NCBI GenBank assembly: GCA_963753685.1
Contig: CAVWDE010000002.1
Coordinates: 1-64,000, forward strand
Direction of reading: 5' to 3'
DNA length: 64,000 nt
From: DATAOG01 sp963753685
GTDB taxonomy: Bacteria > Pseudomonadota > Alphaproteobacteria > Geminicoccales > Geminicoccaceae
Notes under the pieces: model-generated
Databases searched by the model: none
The model's input: only the letters and a program-made list of their open reading frames with translations
Told to the model about the DNA's origin: nothing
Position numbers and translations under genes: made by a program
Part shown: positions 1 through 8,546 of the stretch, piece by piece
Layout of the letters: every line of letters starts with the position of its first letter
Position numbering within the stretch: position 1 is the first letter of the stretch

Positions 1-219
1 GGGCGAAAGGCGGCCGTCGATCAGTTGGCTGAGGCGGTCTTCGGTCAGGCGGATCGTGCAGTCGGCCTCGCCGTCGTCGTGCGAGATCGTGGCGGGGGTG
101 TGGGCGGCGTCGATCAGCACCACGCCCACCTCCGCGATCGCGAACTTGACCTTGTAGCCGAGCGTCGACAGCTGGGGCAGCTGGGCTTCGAGCTTTGCGG
201 TGACGCTGTCCAGACTCAT
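1..219 (-). CDS. SCP2 sterol-binding domain protein (3' end outside window)
   Basis: The first 73 codons of a minus-strand gene whose 3' end lies left of the window. The protein begins MSLDSVTAKLEAQLPQLS and continues with a short beta-rich stretch containing DGEADCTIRL, the pattern of SCP2/sterol-carrier-like lipid-binding domains, in which an acidic-aromatic beta strand precedes a helix (here LTEDRLSQLIDG). SCP2 proteins bind acyl chains or acyl-CoA in the cytosol. It lies about 110 bp downstream of an acyl-CoA ligase gene on the same strand, which fits a role in fatty acid handling. Only the N-terminal two thirds can be judged. Confidence 0.75.
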   Translation of the reverse strand, partial: MSLDSVTAKLEAQLPQLSTLGYKVKFAIAEVGVVLIDAAHTPATISHDDGEADCTIRLTEDRLSQLIDGRLSP

Positions 220-329
220 GAAAACCTCATCGTTTCAAGGGATTGCGCCGGCCGCACGGCGGCCGCTCACGGGGTTGGCGGCAGCCAGAGAAGTCGGTCC
301 GGGGCTGCTGGTCAAGGGGTGCTCGCAGC

Positions 330-2204
330 TCAGGATACCGGTTGTGCCTCTTGAATCTCGGGCGCGGGCAGCGTTTCGTGATCGCCGCTGCCGTTGGCGG
401 TGCTCGCGTTCAGGCGGCGGAGTTCCTCGGCGACCAGGGCGTGGCGCGAGGGCTTGCCGAGCCAGGTCAGCGGCAGCCGCTCGACCAGCTCGATCTGCTT
501 GGGCTGCTCGAAGGGGGCCAGCTGGTCGCGCAGGAAGGCGCGCAGCTCCGAAACCTTCAGCGCCGCGCCCGGGGCGAGCTTGACGTAGGCCTTGACCACT
601 TCGCCCCGGTGCCGGTCGGGGATGCCGCAGACGCTCACCTCCTCGACCGCGGGGTGGAGCAGGATCGCCTCCTCGACCATGCGCGGGTAAACGTTGAAGC
701 CGCCGTTCAGGATCAGATCCTTGATCCGGTCGATCAGGTAGACGTAGCCGTCCCGGTCGATGTAGCCGACGTCGCCGGTGTGCAGGCGGCCGTCCCGGAG
801 CGCATCGGCGGTCTCCTCGGGGCGCCGCGCGTAGCCCGCCATGAGCTGGGGCCCGCTCACGCAGATCTCGCCGCGCTGGCCGAGCGGCAGGCGGCGGCCG
901 GGCTCGTCCAGCGAGACGATCTCGACCAGGGTCCCGGGCAGCGGCAGGCCGACCGAGCCCGCCCGGCGCTCGCCGCCGAACGGATTGAGGGTGCAGACCG
1001 GTCCCGCCTCGGTCAGGCCATAACCTTCGACCAGCACGCAGCCGGTCAGGCGCTCGAAGGTGGTCTGCACCGCCTCGGGCAAGGGCGCGCCGCCCGAGAT
1101 GCAAAAGCGCAGGCTCGACAGGTCGTAGTGGTCGAGCAGCTGGGAGCCGTTGATCGCCGAGAACATGGTCGGCACGCCCATCAGCACGGTCGCCCGCTCC
1201 TGGTGGATCACCTTGAGCAGCTGATCGAGGCGAAAGCGCGGCAAAAGGATGATCTCGAAGCCGCCCGCGATGCCGACGTTCATGACCCCGGTCATGCCGA
1301 ACACGTGGAACAGCGGCAGGGCGCCGACCACCTTCTCCTGGCCCGGCCGGACGCCGATCGACCACATGCGGACCTGCTGGGTGTTGGCGTAGAGGGCGGC
1401 ATGGGTGAGCATCGCGCCTTTGGGCAGGCCGGTCGTGCCGCCGGTGTATTGCAGCACGGCCAGGTCATGGCGCGGATCGATCGCGACCGGCACGGGCTTG
1501 CCGTCGTTGGCGATCAGCTTCTTGAACTTGACGTGGCGCTGGTCGTAGGGGATGTCGGCGATCTCCTTCTGCCGCAGCAGAGCGAACAGGGTGCGCTCGC
1601 GCCAGGGGAGCAGGCCGCCCATGGAGCCCACCACGATCGTCTTCAGGCCGGTGTCGGCGAGACGCGGCGCGACCTTGGGGTACATGCCCTTGATGTTGAG
1701 CGTGACCATGATCGAGGTCCTCGAATCCTCGATCTGGCGGGCGATCTCGCGCTCGGCGTAGAGCGGATTGTAGTTGACCACCGTGCCGCCGGCCTTGAGG
1801 ACGGCGAAGTAGCAGATCACGTAATACGGGCAGTTGGGCAGGAACAGCCCGACCCGGACGCCCCGGCCGACACCCAGGGCCTGGAAGCCCTTGGCGGCGC
1901 GGTCGACCAGCTGGCCGATCTCGCGGTAGCTCGATTTGCGGCCGAGGAAGTCGAGACAGGGTCTGTCCGCAAAGCGCGCGCAGGCGTCGTCGAGCAGGTG
2001 AAACAGCGGTCGCGGCACGAAGTCGAAGGCCCACTCGAGACCTTCGGGGTAGTGTCCCTCCCAGGGGAACGGCCGCATCAACGGCGCATCCGAAGGCGCC
2101 TGCGGCGCCGGCGCCGCGACCGCAGGCGGACTTGCGAAGCGGTCCCGCACGAGCCTGAGCGAGCTCGACCAGCGGGCACGCACCGAGGTCATCATCCCGT
2201 CCAT
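330..2204 (-). CDS. fadD: Long-chain fatty acid--CoA ligase (AMP-forming)
   Basis: A 624-residue ANL-superfamily enzyme that activates fatty acids through an acyl-adenylate to acyl-CoA. The phosphate-binding loop YTGGTTGLPKGA is near residue 253, the adenine motif GYGLTEAGPV is in the middle, and HTGDVGYIDRDGYVYLIDR with DLILNGGFNVYP is near the C-terminus. The start at 2204 is chosen because TAGGAG sits about ten bases upstream; an open frame continues further 5' but without family similarity. The length is slightly above the usual 550-580 because of an Ala/Pro-rich N-terminal extension of about 45 residues. The SCP2 gene lies downstream and moeA upstream on the same strand. Confidence 0.92.
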   Translation of the reverse strand: MDGMMTSVRARWSSSLRLVRDRFASPPAVAAPAPQAPSDAPLMRPFPWEGHYPEGLEWAFDFVPRPLFHLLDDACARFADRPCLDFLGRKSSYREIGQLVDRAAKGFQALGVGRGVRVGLFLPNCPYYVICYFAVLKAGGTVVNYNPLYAEREIARQIEDSRTSIMVTLNIKGMYPKVAPRLADTGLKTIVVGSMGGLLPWRERTLFALLRQKEIADIPYDQRHVKFKKLIANDGKPVPVAIDPRHDLAVLQYTGGTTGLPKGAMLTHAALYANTQQVRMWSIGVRPGQEKVVGALPLFHVFGMTGVMNVGIAGGFEIILLPRFRLDQLLKVIHQERATVLMGVPTMFSAINGSQLLDHYDLSSLRFCISGGAPLPEAVQTTFERLTGCVLVEGYGLTEAGPVCTLNPFGGERRAGSVGLPLPGTLVEIVSLDEPGRRLPLGQRGEICVSGPQLMAGYARRPEETADALRDGRLHTGDVGYIDRDGYVYLIDRIKDLILNGGFNVYPRMVEEAILLHPAVEEVSVCGIPDRHRGEVVKAYVKLAPGAALKVSELRAFLRDQLAPFEQPKQIELVERLPLTWLGKPSRHALVAEELRRLNASTANGSGDHETLPAPEIQEAQPVS

Positions 2205-2379
2205 CACCGGCGTGCTCCTACCCGTCCATGCAGCCCTGGATGGGACCGCGCCGTCCATCGCGAAGCGGCCGCCGGGCGCTGCCAGTCTGCCGTCAAGAGC
2301 ATCAACAATCTGTTGTTTCCCCTGTTCGGGACACCGCGCCGGCACAACAACCGGGCGGCGGGATCGTCGGTTCCGCACA

Positions 2380-3648
2380 TCATGCGCCGAGACCGAACTC
2401 GCTGAACGGCACGAACTCGACCGGATCGCCCTGGGCGACGCCTGTAGTGTCCTCGGCCAGCTCGACCAGGCCATCGGCCTCGGCGAGCGAGGTCAGAATG
2501 CCCGAGCCCTCGCGCAGGATCTTCTCGGCCCACAGGCGCCCGTCCGGACCCCGGCTCAGGCGCGCGCGCAGATATTCGCGCCGGCCCGGCTTCTTTTTCA
2601 TGACAAAGGCCGCCGGCACCAGGAACGAGCGCGGCTCCGGCCAGCGCCCGCCGCCGAGCGCGGTCAGCACCGGGCGGGCGAACCGGAGAAAACAGACCAC
2701 CGCCGCGACCGGGTTGCCGGGCAGGCCGATGAACACCGCGCGGCCCAGCTGGCCAAGCGCGAGCGGCCGGCCGGGCTTGACCGCGATCTGCCAGAAATGC
2801 AGCCGGCCCAGGCGCTCGACCGCGCGCACGACGTGATCCTCGTCACCGCGCGAGGCGCCACCCGAGGTGATCACCGCATCATGCCCCTCGGCCGCCTGCG
2901 CCAGGGCGGTCCCGACGGCGCCCGCGCGATCGGGCAGGATGCCGAGATCGGTCACCCGGCAGCCGAGCGCCCCCAGCAGCCCTTCAAGGATCGTGCGGTT
3001 GGCATCGTAGGTGGCCCCTGCCGCCAGCGGGGCGCCCGGCTCGGCCAGCTCGTCGCCGGTCGAGAACAAGGCGACCCGGGGCGGCAGGAACACCTTGAGG
3101 CTCGCCCGGCCGAGGCTGGCCGCGATGCCGACGTCCTGGGGCCGCAGACGCTGGCCCGCCTGCAGCACCGCCTGGCCGCGCCGGATGTCCTCGCCGGCCC
3201 GGCGGCGGTTGGCGCCGCGCCTCACCCCCGGCGGGATGATGACCGCACCGTCCACAAGCTCGGCATCCTCCTGCATCAAGGCGGTATCGGCGCCGGCCGG
3301 CAGCGGCGCGCCGGTCAGGACCCGGAGCGCCGTGCCCTCGGGCAATGGCCCCGCGAACGGATGTCCGGCCGCCGCGCGGCCTTCGAGCAGCCGCAGCCGG
3401 GTCGGCCGATCGGGCGCCAGATCGCCATGGGCGAAGGCGAAGCCGTCGACCGCGACGTTGTCGAAGCCCGGCACGTCGCGCTCGCTGACCAGGGTCTCGG
3501 CCAGGATCCGGCCATGCGCCTTGGCGAGCGGCACGGTCTCCTCGCCGACCACCGGCCGGATCCGCTGCTCGAGCAGGGCGAGCGCCTCGCCCGCCGGCAT
3601 GCGCTTCGGATCGTGGGCGAAACAGTCGTCCAAGGGTGGCCCTGACAT
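2380..3648 (-). CDS. moeA: Molybdopterin molybdenumtransferase MoeA
   Basis: Inserts molybdate into adenylylated molybdopterin in the last step of molybdenum cofactor synthesis in the cytosol. The 422-residue product has the usual MoeA layout: an N-terminal region with AKAHGRILAETL and DVPGFDNVAVDGFA, a beta-barrel part with LTGAPLPAGADTALMQED, and the MPT-binding domain with FSTGDEL, SGGASRGDEDHV and GLPGNPVA. ATG at 3648 is preferred; an in-frame GTG at 3666 is an alternative. It is divergent from the tusA-like gene and about 1.4 kb from a molybdoenzyme gene, so the neighbourhood is themed on Moco and sulfur. Confidence 0.95.
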   Translation of the reverse strand: MSGPPLDDCFAHDPKRMPAGEALALLEQRIRPVVGEETVPLAKAHGRILAETLVSERDVPGFDNVAVDGFAFAHGDLAPDRPTRLRLLEGRAAAGHPFAGPLPEGTALRVLTGAPLPAGADTALMQEDAELVDGAVIIPPGVRRGANRRRAGEDIRRGQAVLQAGQRLRPQDVGIAASLGRASLKVFLPPRVALFSTGDELAEPGAPLAAGATYDANRTILEGLLGALGCRVTDLGILPDRAGAVGTALAQAAEGHDAVITSGGASRGDEDHVVRAVERLGRLHFWQIAVKPGRPLALGQLGRAVFIGLPGNPVAAVVCFLRFARPVLTALGGGRWPEPRSFLVPAAFVMKKKPGRREYLRARLSRGPDGRLWAEKILREGSGILTSLAEADGLVELAEDTTGVAQGDPVEFVPFSEFGLGA

Positions 3649-3746
3649 TCCGCTTGGCCCGTCCACTGCTGCGAGCTCATCCTAGCCTATTCGCGGCGCG
3701 GATGGCATCCTGGCCACAAGGTGAATCGACATACAGGATGCTGCCG

Positions 3747-3994
3747 ATGGCCCTGATGCCGCCCGCGGCCGAGATCGAGCTCGACACGCGTGGGCTGCAA
3801 TGCCCCTTGCCGGTGCTGCGGGCGCGCAAGGCGATGCAGAAGCTGGCGCCGGGCGCGGTGCTCCGGCTGCTCGCGACCGACCCCGGTACGGTCAAGGATG
3901 TGCGCGCGTTCTGCCAGGCGGCCGGGCCACGAGCTGGTGGCGAGCGAGAGCGCAGGCCGGCGAGTTCCGCTTCCTGATCCGCAAGGCTGGCTGA
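3747..3994 (+). pseudogene. tusA: TusA-family sulfurtransferase, two +1 frameshifts
   Basis: The N-terminal part reads EIELDTRGLQCPLPVLRARKAM, with the single catalytic Cys in CPLP that carries a persulfide in TusA/SirA proteins. The frame then breaks twice. An extra G in the GGG at 3924-3926 moves reading to HELVASES, and an extra base near 3951-3953 restores AGEFRFLIRKAG and a stop at 3992. With both bases removed, a normal TusA of about 80 residues results. TusA relays sulfur for tRNA thiolation and Moco-related pathways, in keeping with divergent moeA. AGGA precedes the chosen ATG. Either a true pseudogene or, more likely, sequence error, since many genes here carry the same lesion. Confidence 0.8.
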
Positions 3995-4016
3995 CCCCTC
4001 GGCCCGGACCATCGGG

Positions 4017-4769
4017 CTAAGCCTTGCCGGCCTGGTAGCCGCGTGCCTGCCGTCGGGCGCGGCGCTGCCGGCGGCGCGCATCGAACAGGTTCAGGCCCTC
4101 GACTCCCATCGAGAACGCGATCGCGAAGTAGAGATAGCCGCGCGGAATGTGGAAATGCAGGCCGTCCGCCACCAGCGCCGCCCCGACCAGCAGGAGGAAC
4201 GAGAGCGCCAGCATCTTGACCGTCGGATGGCTGTTGACGAACGCCGTCGTCGCTGGTGCTGCGAGCAGCATGATCGCGATCGCGATGACCATCGCGGCGA
4301 TCATGACCGGAACGTACTCGGCAATGCCGATCGCGGTGATCACCGAATCGAGCGAGAAGACGAGATCGAGCAGGGCGATCTGGACGATCACGGTGGCGAG
4401 GCTCGCCGTGCCGGCGACGCTGTCGCCATCCTCGCCTTCGAGCTGCTGGTGCATCTCGCGCGTGCCTTTGACGATCAGGAACAGGCCGCCGCCGCCGAGC
4501 ACGAGGTCGCGCCAGGACAGGCCGAAGTCGCCGATCTCGAGGATCGGCTCGGTCAGACTGATCATCCAGACCAGGCTCAGCAGCAAGCAGATGCGCGCGA
4601 TCAGGGCGAGGCCGAGACCGACCCGGCGGGCAGTCGCCTGCTGCGCCTCGGCGACCCGTGCCGAGACGATCGAGAGGAACAGGAGGTTGTCGATGCCGAG
4701 CACGATCTCGAGCGCCGAGAGCGTCGCCAGGCTGATCCAGGCTTGCGGGTCGGTGAGCAGCGACAGCAT
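4017..4769 (-). CDS. TerC-family integral membrane protein
   Basis: A 250-residue polytopic membrane protein beginning MLSLLTDPQAWISLATLSALEIVLGIDNLLFLSIV. The ALEIVLGIDN and LDLVFSLDSVITAIG segments are the TerC signature, with acidic residues inside two membrane helices. About seven hydrophobic segments are visible, and the C-terminus is basic (DARRRQRRARRQAR). TerC proteins are linked to tellurite resistance and to metal, especially manganese, export or metalation of exported enzymes. The gene stands alone, convergent with the tusA-like gene and divergent from the sulfite-oxidase-like gene. Confidence 0.9.
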   Translation of the reverse strand: MLSLLTDPQAWISLATLSALEIVLGIDNLLFLSIVSARVAEAQQATARRVGLGLALIARICLLLSLVWMISLTEPILEIGDFGLSWRDLVLGGGGLFLIVKGTREMHQQLEGEDGDSVAGTASLATVIVQIALLDLVFSLDSVITAIGIAEYVPVMIAAMVIAIAIMLLAAPATTAFVNSHPTVKMLALSFLLLVGAALVADGLHFHIPRGYLYFAIAFSMGVEGLNLFDARRRQRRARRQARGYQAGKA

Positions 4770-5048
4770 CGGATCGGATCAGCTCGCAAGGATCGAGAGC
4801 GCGTGCCAGATCGACGCCCTGACCCGCCTTCGATGAGGCAACGTTTCGTGGCCGGCTTGGTTCACTCGGGCTCGCCGGCCGGTCGCCCGGACTGAAAACG
4901 CTCTTGCTGGCGACGATCGTTCGAGTCCATCATCGCCGCCTCTGCCGTCGCGCTTGAGTCGGGCGGTCCGGCATTCCCGCAGTCGTGGAGCCGGGGTGTC
5001 GACGGCCATGGCTCGCGCTGCGGATCGAGCAATCAGGGAGGAGCAGTC

Positions 5049-6326
5049 ATGTCCAAAGCAACCAGCCAACCCAAGGGTACCGGCCACCACCGCCTTTCGC
5101 GGCGCGAGTTCGGCGTCCTCGCCGGCGCGGCGGCGGCGATGTCGTCGGGGATCGCCCCGGGCTTCGCGCGCCTGGCGTTGGCCGACGAGAGCGCCGCCCA
5201 GATCATCCAGGGCAAGGTGCCGGAGATGATCATCCACAACGCCAAGCTCGGCGTGATGGAGACGCCGCTCACGCTGCTCCGCCAATACGACCACACGCCC
5301 AAGGAGATCCTGTTCAACCGGCTGCATTTCGCGCCCGAGGGCGCCATGTCCTGGGAAGCGACCACCGCCGCTCCGGAGCGCCAGGACTGGACGCTCCGGG
5401 TCGATGGCTTGGTGCAGCGGCCCCGCGATGTCAGCCTGGCCGATCTCGCGAAGATGGACCAGGTCAAGCGGGTCGCGGTGCTCCAGTGCGCCGGCAACGG
5501 CCGCTCGTTCTATGCCGCGAAGCAAAAGGTCGCCGGCGGGCAATGGCAGAACGGCGGCATGGGCAACGTCGAATGGCAAGGCGTGCCGCTGCGCCCGCTC
5601 CTGGCCGACCTCAAGCTCGAGCCGGCGGCGTCGGCGCGCTGGCTGACCGCGGAGGGCTGGGACCAGCCGCCGACCCCGGAAGGCTCCGACTTCGCCAAGA
5701 GCTACGACATCGACGACCCGGCGCTCGAGAACGCGATCCTGGCGCTGAAGATGAACGGCGAGCCGATCCCCTCGATCCATGGCGGGCCGGTGCGGCTGAT
5801 CATCCCGGGCTTTTACGGCAATATGAACGTCAAGTTCCTGACCTATCTGCTGTTCGCGGCCGACCAGTCGCCCAGCGCCTTCCAGTCGGTCGGCTACCGG
5901 ATGCCCAACCGGCCGGTCGAGCCGGGTCAGTTCGGCGCCGACGACTATACGGTCTACAACAGCGTGCCGACCTACGGCCACAAGATCAAAAGCGTGATCT
6001 TCTCGCCGCTGCCCGAGGACAAGCCGCAGGCGGGGGCGGTCGAGATCAAGGGGGTGGCGTTCAACGACGGCATGGCGACGATCACCAGCGTCGAGGTCTC
6101 GGCCGACGGCGGCAAGACCTGGCAGGCGGCCGAGATCGCGCCGCCCGAAAGCCCGTGGGCCTGGTACCACTGGTCGGCCAAGGCCAGCCTCGCGGCCGGC
6201 AGCAACCAGCTCATGGCGCGCGCCACCGACGCGCTCGGGCGCAGCCAGCCGATGGACGGCCTGACGCGCTGGAACCCGCGCGGCTACGAGTGGAACGGGG
6301 TCGATCGCGTCGAGATCGTTGTCTGA
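5049..6326 (+). CDS. Sulfite oxidase-type molybdopterin oxidoreductase, Tat-exported
   Basis: A 425-residue periplasmic molybdoenzyme. Residues 17-40 form a Tat signal (SRREFGVLAGAAAAMSSG). The oxidoreductase molybdopterin domain follows, with the invariant Moco-ligating Cys in VLQCAGNGRS near residue 149. A C-terminal Mo-co dimerisation domain has the Ig-like strand EVSADGGKTWQAAEI. SoxC/SorA-like enzymes oxidise sulfite and pass electrons to a c-type cytochrome. The next gene encodes a diheme cytochrome c and overlaps the stop by a few bases, so the two probably form one complex. A strong Shine-Dalgarno (AGGGAGGAG) precedes ATG 5049. SoxC-like versus sulfite dehydrogenase cannot be decided here. 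Confidence 0.9.
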   Translation: MSKATSQPKGTGHHRLSRREFGVLAGAAAAMSSGIAPGFARLALADESAAQIIQGKVPEMIIHNAKLGVMETPLTLLRQYDHTPKEILFNRLHFAPEGAMSWEATTAAPERQDWTLRVDGLVQRPRDVSLADLAKMDQVKRVAVLQCAGNGRSFYAAKQKVAGGQWQNGGMGNVEWQGVPLRPLLADLKLEPAASARWLTAEGWDQPPTPEGSDFAKSYDIDDPALENAILALKMNGEPIPSIHGGPVRLIIPGFYGNMNVKFLTYLLFAADQSPSAFQSVGYRMPNRPVEPGQFGADDYTVYNSVPTYGHKIKSVIFSPLPEDKPQAGAVEIKGVAFNDGMATITSVEVSADGGKTWQAAEIAPPESPWAWYHWSAKASLAAGSNQLMARATDALGRSQPMDGLTRWNPRGYEWNGVDRVEIVV

Positions 6327-7054
6327 GGGTGGCCGGGAGCGCGGTCGACGCGCTCCCTCCCTCGTTCTCGCGGGCATAGGCATCGCGATCGCCGCCGCCG
6401 CGGCGCGCGCCGCGAGCGATATCGAGCTGCCGCCCGGCCAGGATCGCGATCTGGTCTACGGCCAGTGCCGCACCTGCCACGATCTGCAGTCGCTGGTCGA
6501 ACTCGGCCGGCATCCCGCGCGCCGACTGGGCCGCCGTCCTGAACGACATGCGCCAGTACGGTCTCCGCCTGACGCCCGAGCAGCGGGACCGGATTCTCGA
6601 ATATCTCGCGGTCTATCTCGGGCCGAACCCGCCCCCGGCCGCCGCAGCGGCGGCGCCCGCCGGCGCAGCACAGGCCGACGGCCAAGCCATCTACGCGGAG
6701 ACCTGTGTCGCCTGCCACCAGGCGGATGGCAAGGGCGTCGCCGATCAGTTCCCGCCGCTCGCGGGCAATCCGGATCTGTTCCTCGACCGGCTGTTTCCGG
6801 TCTATGTCGTGCTGAACGGGCTCGAGGGTGAGCTGACCGTCGACGGTCGGCATTTCCAAAGCGCGATGCCGCCCTTCGGCCACCTGTCGGATGCCAGCGT
6901 GGCGGCGGTCGTCAACCATGTGCGCCAGGCCTGGGACAACGGCGCGCTGCGGCCCGCCGGCATGGCCGACGTCGATGCGGCGGCGGTGGCCGCGGCGCGG
7001 CAGAAGCCCATGACGCCGGCCGAGGTGCTGGCCTACCGCGCCGATCGTCAATGA
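6319..7054 (+). CDS. Diheme cytochrome c, partner of the sulfite oxidase-like enzyme (+1 frameshift)
   Basis: Translation appears to start at TTG 6319, overlapping the upstream stop. A signal peptide (SLVLAGIGIAIAAAAARA) is followed by the first heme site CRTCH. One extra base near 6500-6508 shifts the frame; removing it yields a continuous protein of about 244 residues with a second heme site CVACH and a distal MPPF Met region. SoxD/SorB-like diheme cytochromes accept electrons from sulfite-oxidising molybdoenzymes in the periplasm, which matches the overlap with that gene. The linker between heme domains is Ala/Pro rich. As sequenced the gene cannot give one polypeptide without frameshifting. 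Confidence 0.85.
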
Positions 7055-7222
7055 ATAGCGCGACCGGTCGCCGCGCTCCCCGCGCCGGAGCTTTGCAGAC
7101 GCGGTTCGTTCTCGGTCCAGGTCACATACTCAGAGCCCTTCGTCGTTGCCCTGCAGCGCGCTCGCATGGCAGGCTTCCGTGCTGTCCTACGGCAACGACC
7201 GGCCAGAGCGGAGGTGACACCG

Positions 7223-7630
7223 ATGCCTACCATCACCGGCGGCTGCCTGTGCGGCAAGATTCGCTACAGCGCCGATGCGGAACCGGCGTTTGTGGGGCTC
7301 TGTCATTGCCATGACTGCCAGAAGTTCACCGGGAGCGCATTCGCCGCGGTGATCGGCCTGCCTAAGTCGGGAGTCACGGTGACCGGAGCCCTCAAAGGCT
7401 TCACCAAGCGAGGCGACAGCGGCAAGCCGATCAAGCGGCTGTTCTGCCCCGAGTGCGGGGCCTCTGTGATGGACGAGGCGGAAGCGGCGCCGGGCCTCGT
7501 GATGATCGCGGCCGGCACGCTTGATGATACGACTTGGGTGAAGCCCACGGCGCAGATCTACTGTGCCAGCGCCCAGCCCTGGGTCCAGCTCAGTGGGGAA
7601 ATCAAGAGCTTTGACAGGACGCCAAGCTAG
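7223..7630 (+). CDS. GFA/CENP-V-type zinc-binding protein
   Basis: A 135-residue protein of the glutathione-dependent formaldehyde-activating enzyme fold. The zinc-binding Cys pairs are visible as GGCLCGKIRY, CHCHDCQKFTGS and FCPECGASV, in the spacing of the family. GGAGGTG lies upstream of ATG 7223. Most members have unknown substrates, so formaldehyde activation should not be assumed. It is isolated from the cytochrome gene by about 170 bp, in which nothing else was recognised. The stop codon TAG lies within the CTAG end of the small mobile element that follows. Confidence 0.85.
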   Translation: MPTITGGCLCGKIRYSADAEPAFVGLCHCHDCQKFTGSAFAAVIGLPKSGVTVTGALKGFTKRGDSGKPIKRLFCPECGASVMDEAEAAPGLVMIAAGTLDDTTWVKPTAQIYCASAQPWVQLSGEIKSFDRTPS

Positions 7631-7725
7631 GTCATCGACTCATAAGTCGCATCAAAGTCCGTCAGTTCGTAGCGGCGCTTGTGATCTCGGCTCTTCCATC
7701 CAGAGCTTATGAGTTTGTGATCTAG
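7627..7725. mobile_element. 99-bp MITE-like element with CTAG ends
   Basis: Both ends read CTAG followed by near-identical inverted ends: from the left CTAGGTCATCGACTCATAAG and from the right (complement) CTAGATCACAAACTCATAAG, 16 of 20 bases identical with a perfect ACTCATAAG core. CTAG flanks are typical of some IS5-family (IS427-group) insertions. Read on the minus strand the interior encodes RRYELTDFD, resembling the RYELTDFEW start of IS5-type transposases, so it looks like an internally deleted IS. The left CTAG contains the stop of the GFA gene and the right CTAG the stop of the permease gene. Confidence 0.6.
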
Positions 7726-8546
7726 TCTTTGAGGCTGCCGGCGGTGATGCCCTCGATGTAGGCGCGCTGGACGAAGATGAAGAGCAGCATGACCGGCAGG
7801 ATGGTCAAAACCGATCCCGCCATCATCAGCTCGGTGTCCTGGACGTGCTCGCCGAGCAGGTTGGCGAGCGCCACGGGCAGGGTGTACATGCGCTCGTCGG
7901 TCAAGACGATCAGCGGCCACATGAAGTCGTTCCAGGCGCCCATGAAGGTGAAGATCGCGAGCGTCACCAGGATCGGCCGGCAGATCGGCAAGACCACCAG
8001 CCGGTAGATCTTGAACTCGCCGGCGCCGTCGATGCGGGCCGCCTCGAGCAGGCTGTCCGGGATCGAGAGCGCGTACTGGCGGATCAGGAAGATGCCGAAG
8101 ATGCTGGCCATGCCGGGCACGATCACGCCCCACCAGCTGTTGATCAGGCCGAGCTCTTTGAGCATCAGGAACAGGGGCAGCATCGACACCTGGGCCGGGA
8201 TCACGAGCGCGCTCAGCAGCATGCGGAAGATGCGATCGGAGCCCTTGAAGCGGAGCTTGGCGAAGGCGTAGCCGGCCAGCGAGTTGACCAGCAGCGAGAT
8301 CGCCGTGATCGCGCTCGCGATCACCAGGCTGTTGAGGAAGTAGCGGGCGAGGTGCAGGCGCGCGAACAGGGCGGTGTAGTGCTCGAAGGTGACGCGGCTG
8401 GGCAGGAGGCGGGGCGGATAGACGCTGGCCTCCCCCGCCGGCATCAGCGAGGCCGAGAGCATCCAGAGCAAGGGGGCGAGCGTCAGCACCAGGCCCAGGA
8501 CCAGGAGCGCGTAGAGCGCCAGACGCTCGAGCTCGCGGCCGATCAC
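7722..8546 (-). CDS. Carbohydrate ABC transporter permease (MalG/UgpE type)
   Basis: A 274-residue inner-membrane permease with about six transmembrane segments. The EAA motif that docks on the ATPase is seen as SLLEAARIDGAGEFKIYRLVVLPI. GTG at 8546 overlaps the stop of the upstream permease in a GTGA junction and has GGAGG upstream, so the two genes are translationally coupled. It is the last of three genes (binding protein, MalF type, MalG type). No ATPase gene follows, so it must be encoded elsewhere. The substrate cannot be told from sequence; sugars or glycerol-phosphate are usual for this family. Confidence 0.9.
   Translation of the reverse strand: MIGRELERLALYALLVLGLVLTLAPLLWMLSASLMPAGEASVYPPRLLPSRVTFEHYTALFARLHLARYFLNSLVIASAITAISLLVNSLAGYAFAKLRFKGSDRIFRMLLSALVIPAQVSMLPLFLMLKELGLINSWWGVIVPGMASIFGIFLIRQYALSIPDSLLEAARIDGAGEFKIYRLVVLPICRPILVTLAIFTFMGAWNDFMWPLIVLTDERMYTLPVALANLLGEHVQDTELMMAGSVLTILPVMLLFIFVQRAYIEGITAGSLKD

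Noticed and set aside
243..2405. Very long plus-strand open frame of 720 codons opposite the acyl-CoA ligase
   Set aside because: Antisense shadow caused by high GC3 of the real minus-strand gene; the product is Arg/Gln/His-rich with no family similarity. The same applies to long frames opposite htpG, hslU, ftsH/folP, the 42-kb lipoprotein and glutamine synthetase homologue.
4779..6383. 534-codon minus-strand frame over the sulfite oxidase-like gene
   Set aside because: The plus strand has a Tat signal, ribosome site and Moco motifs; the minus-strand frame is a compositional shadow.
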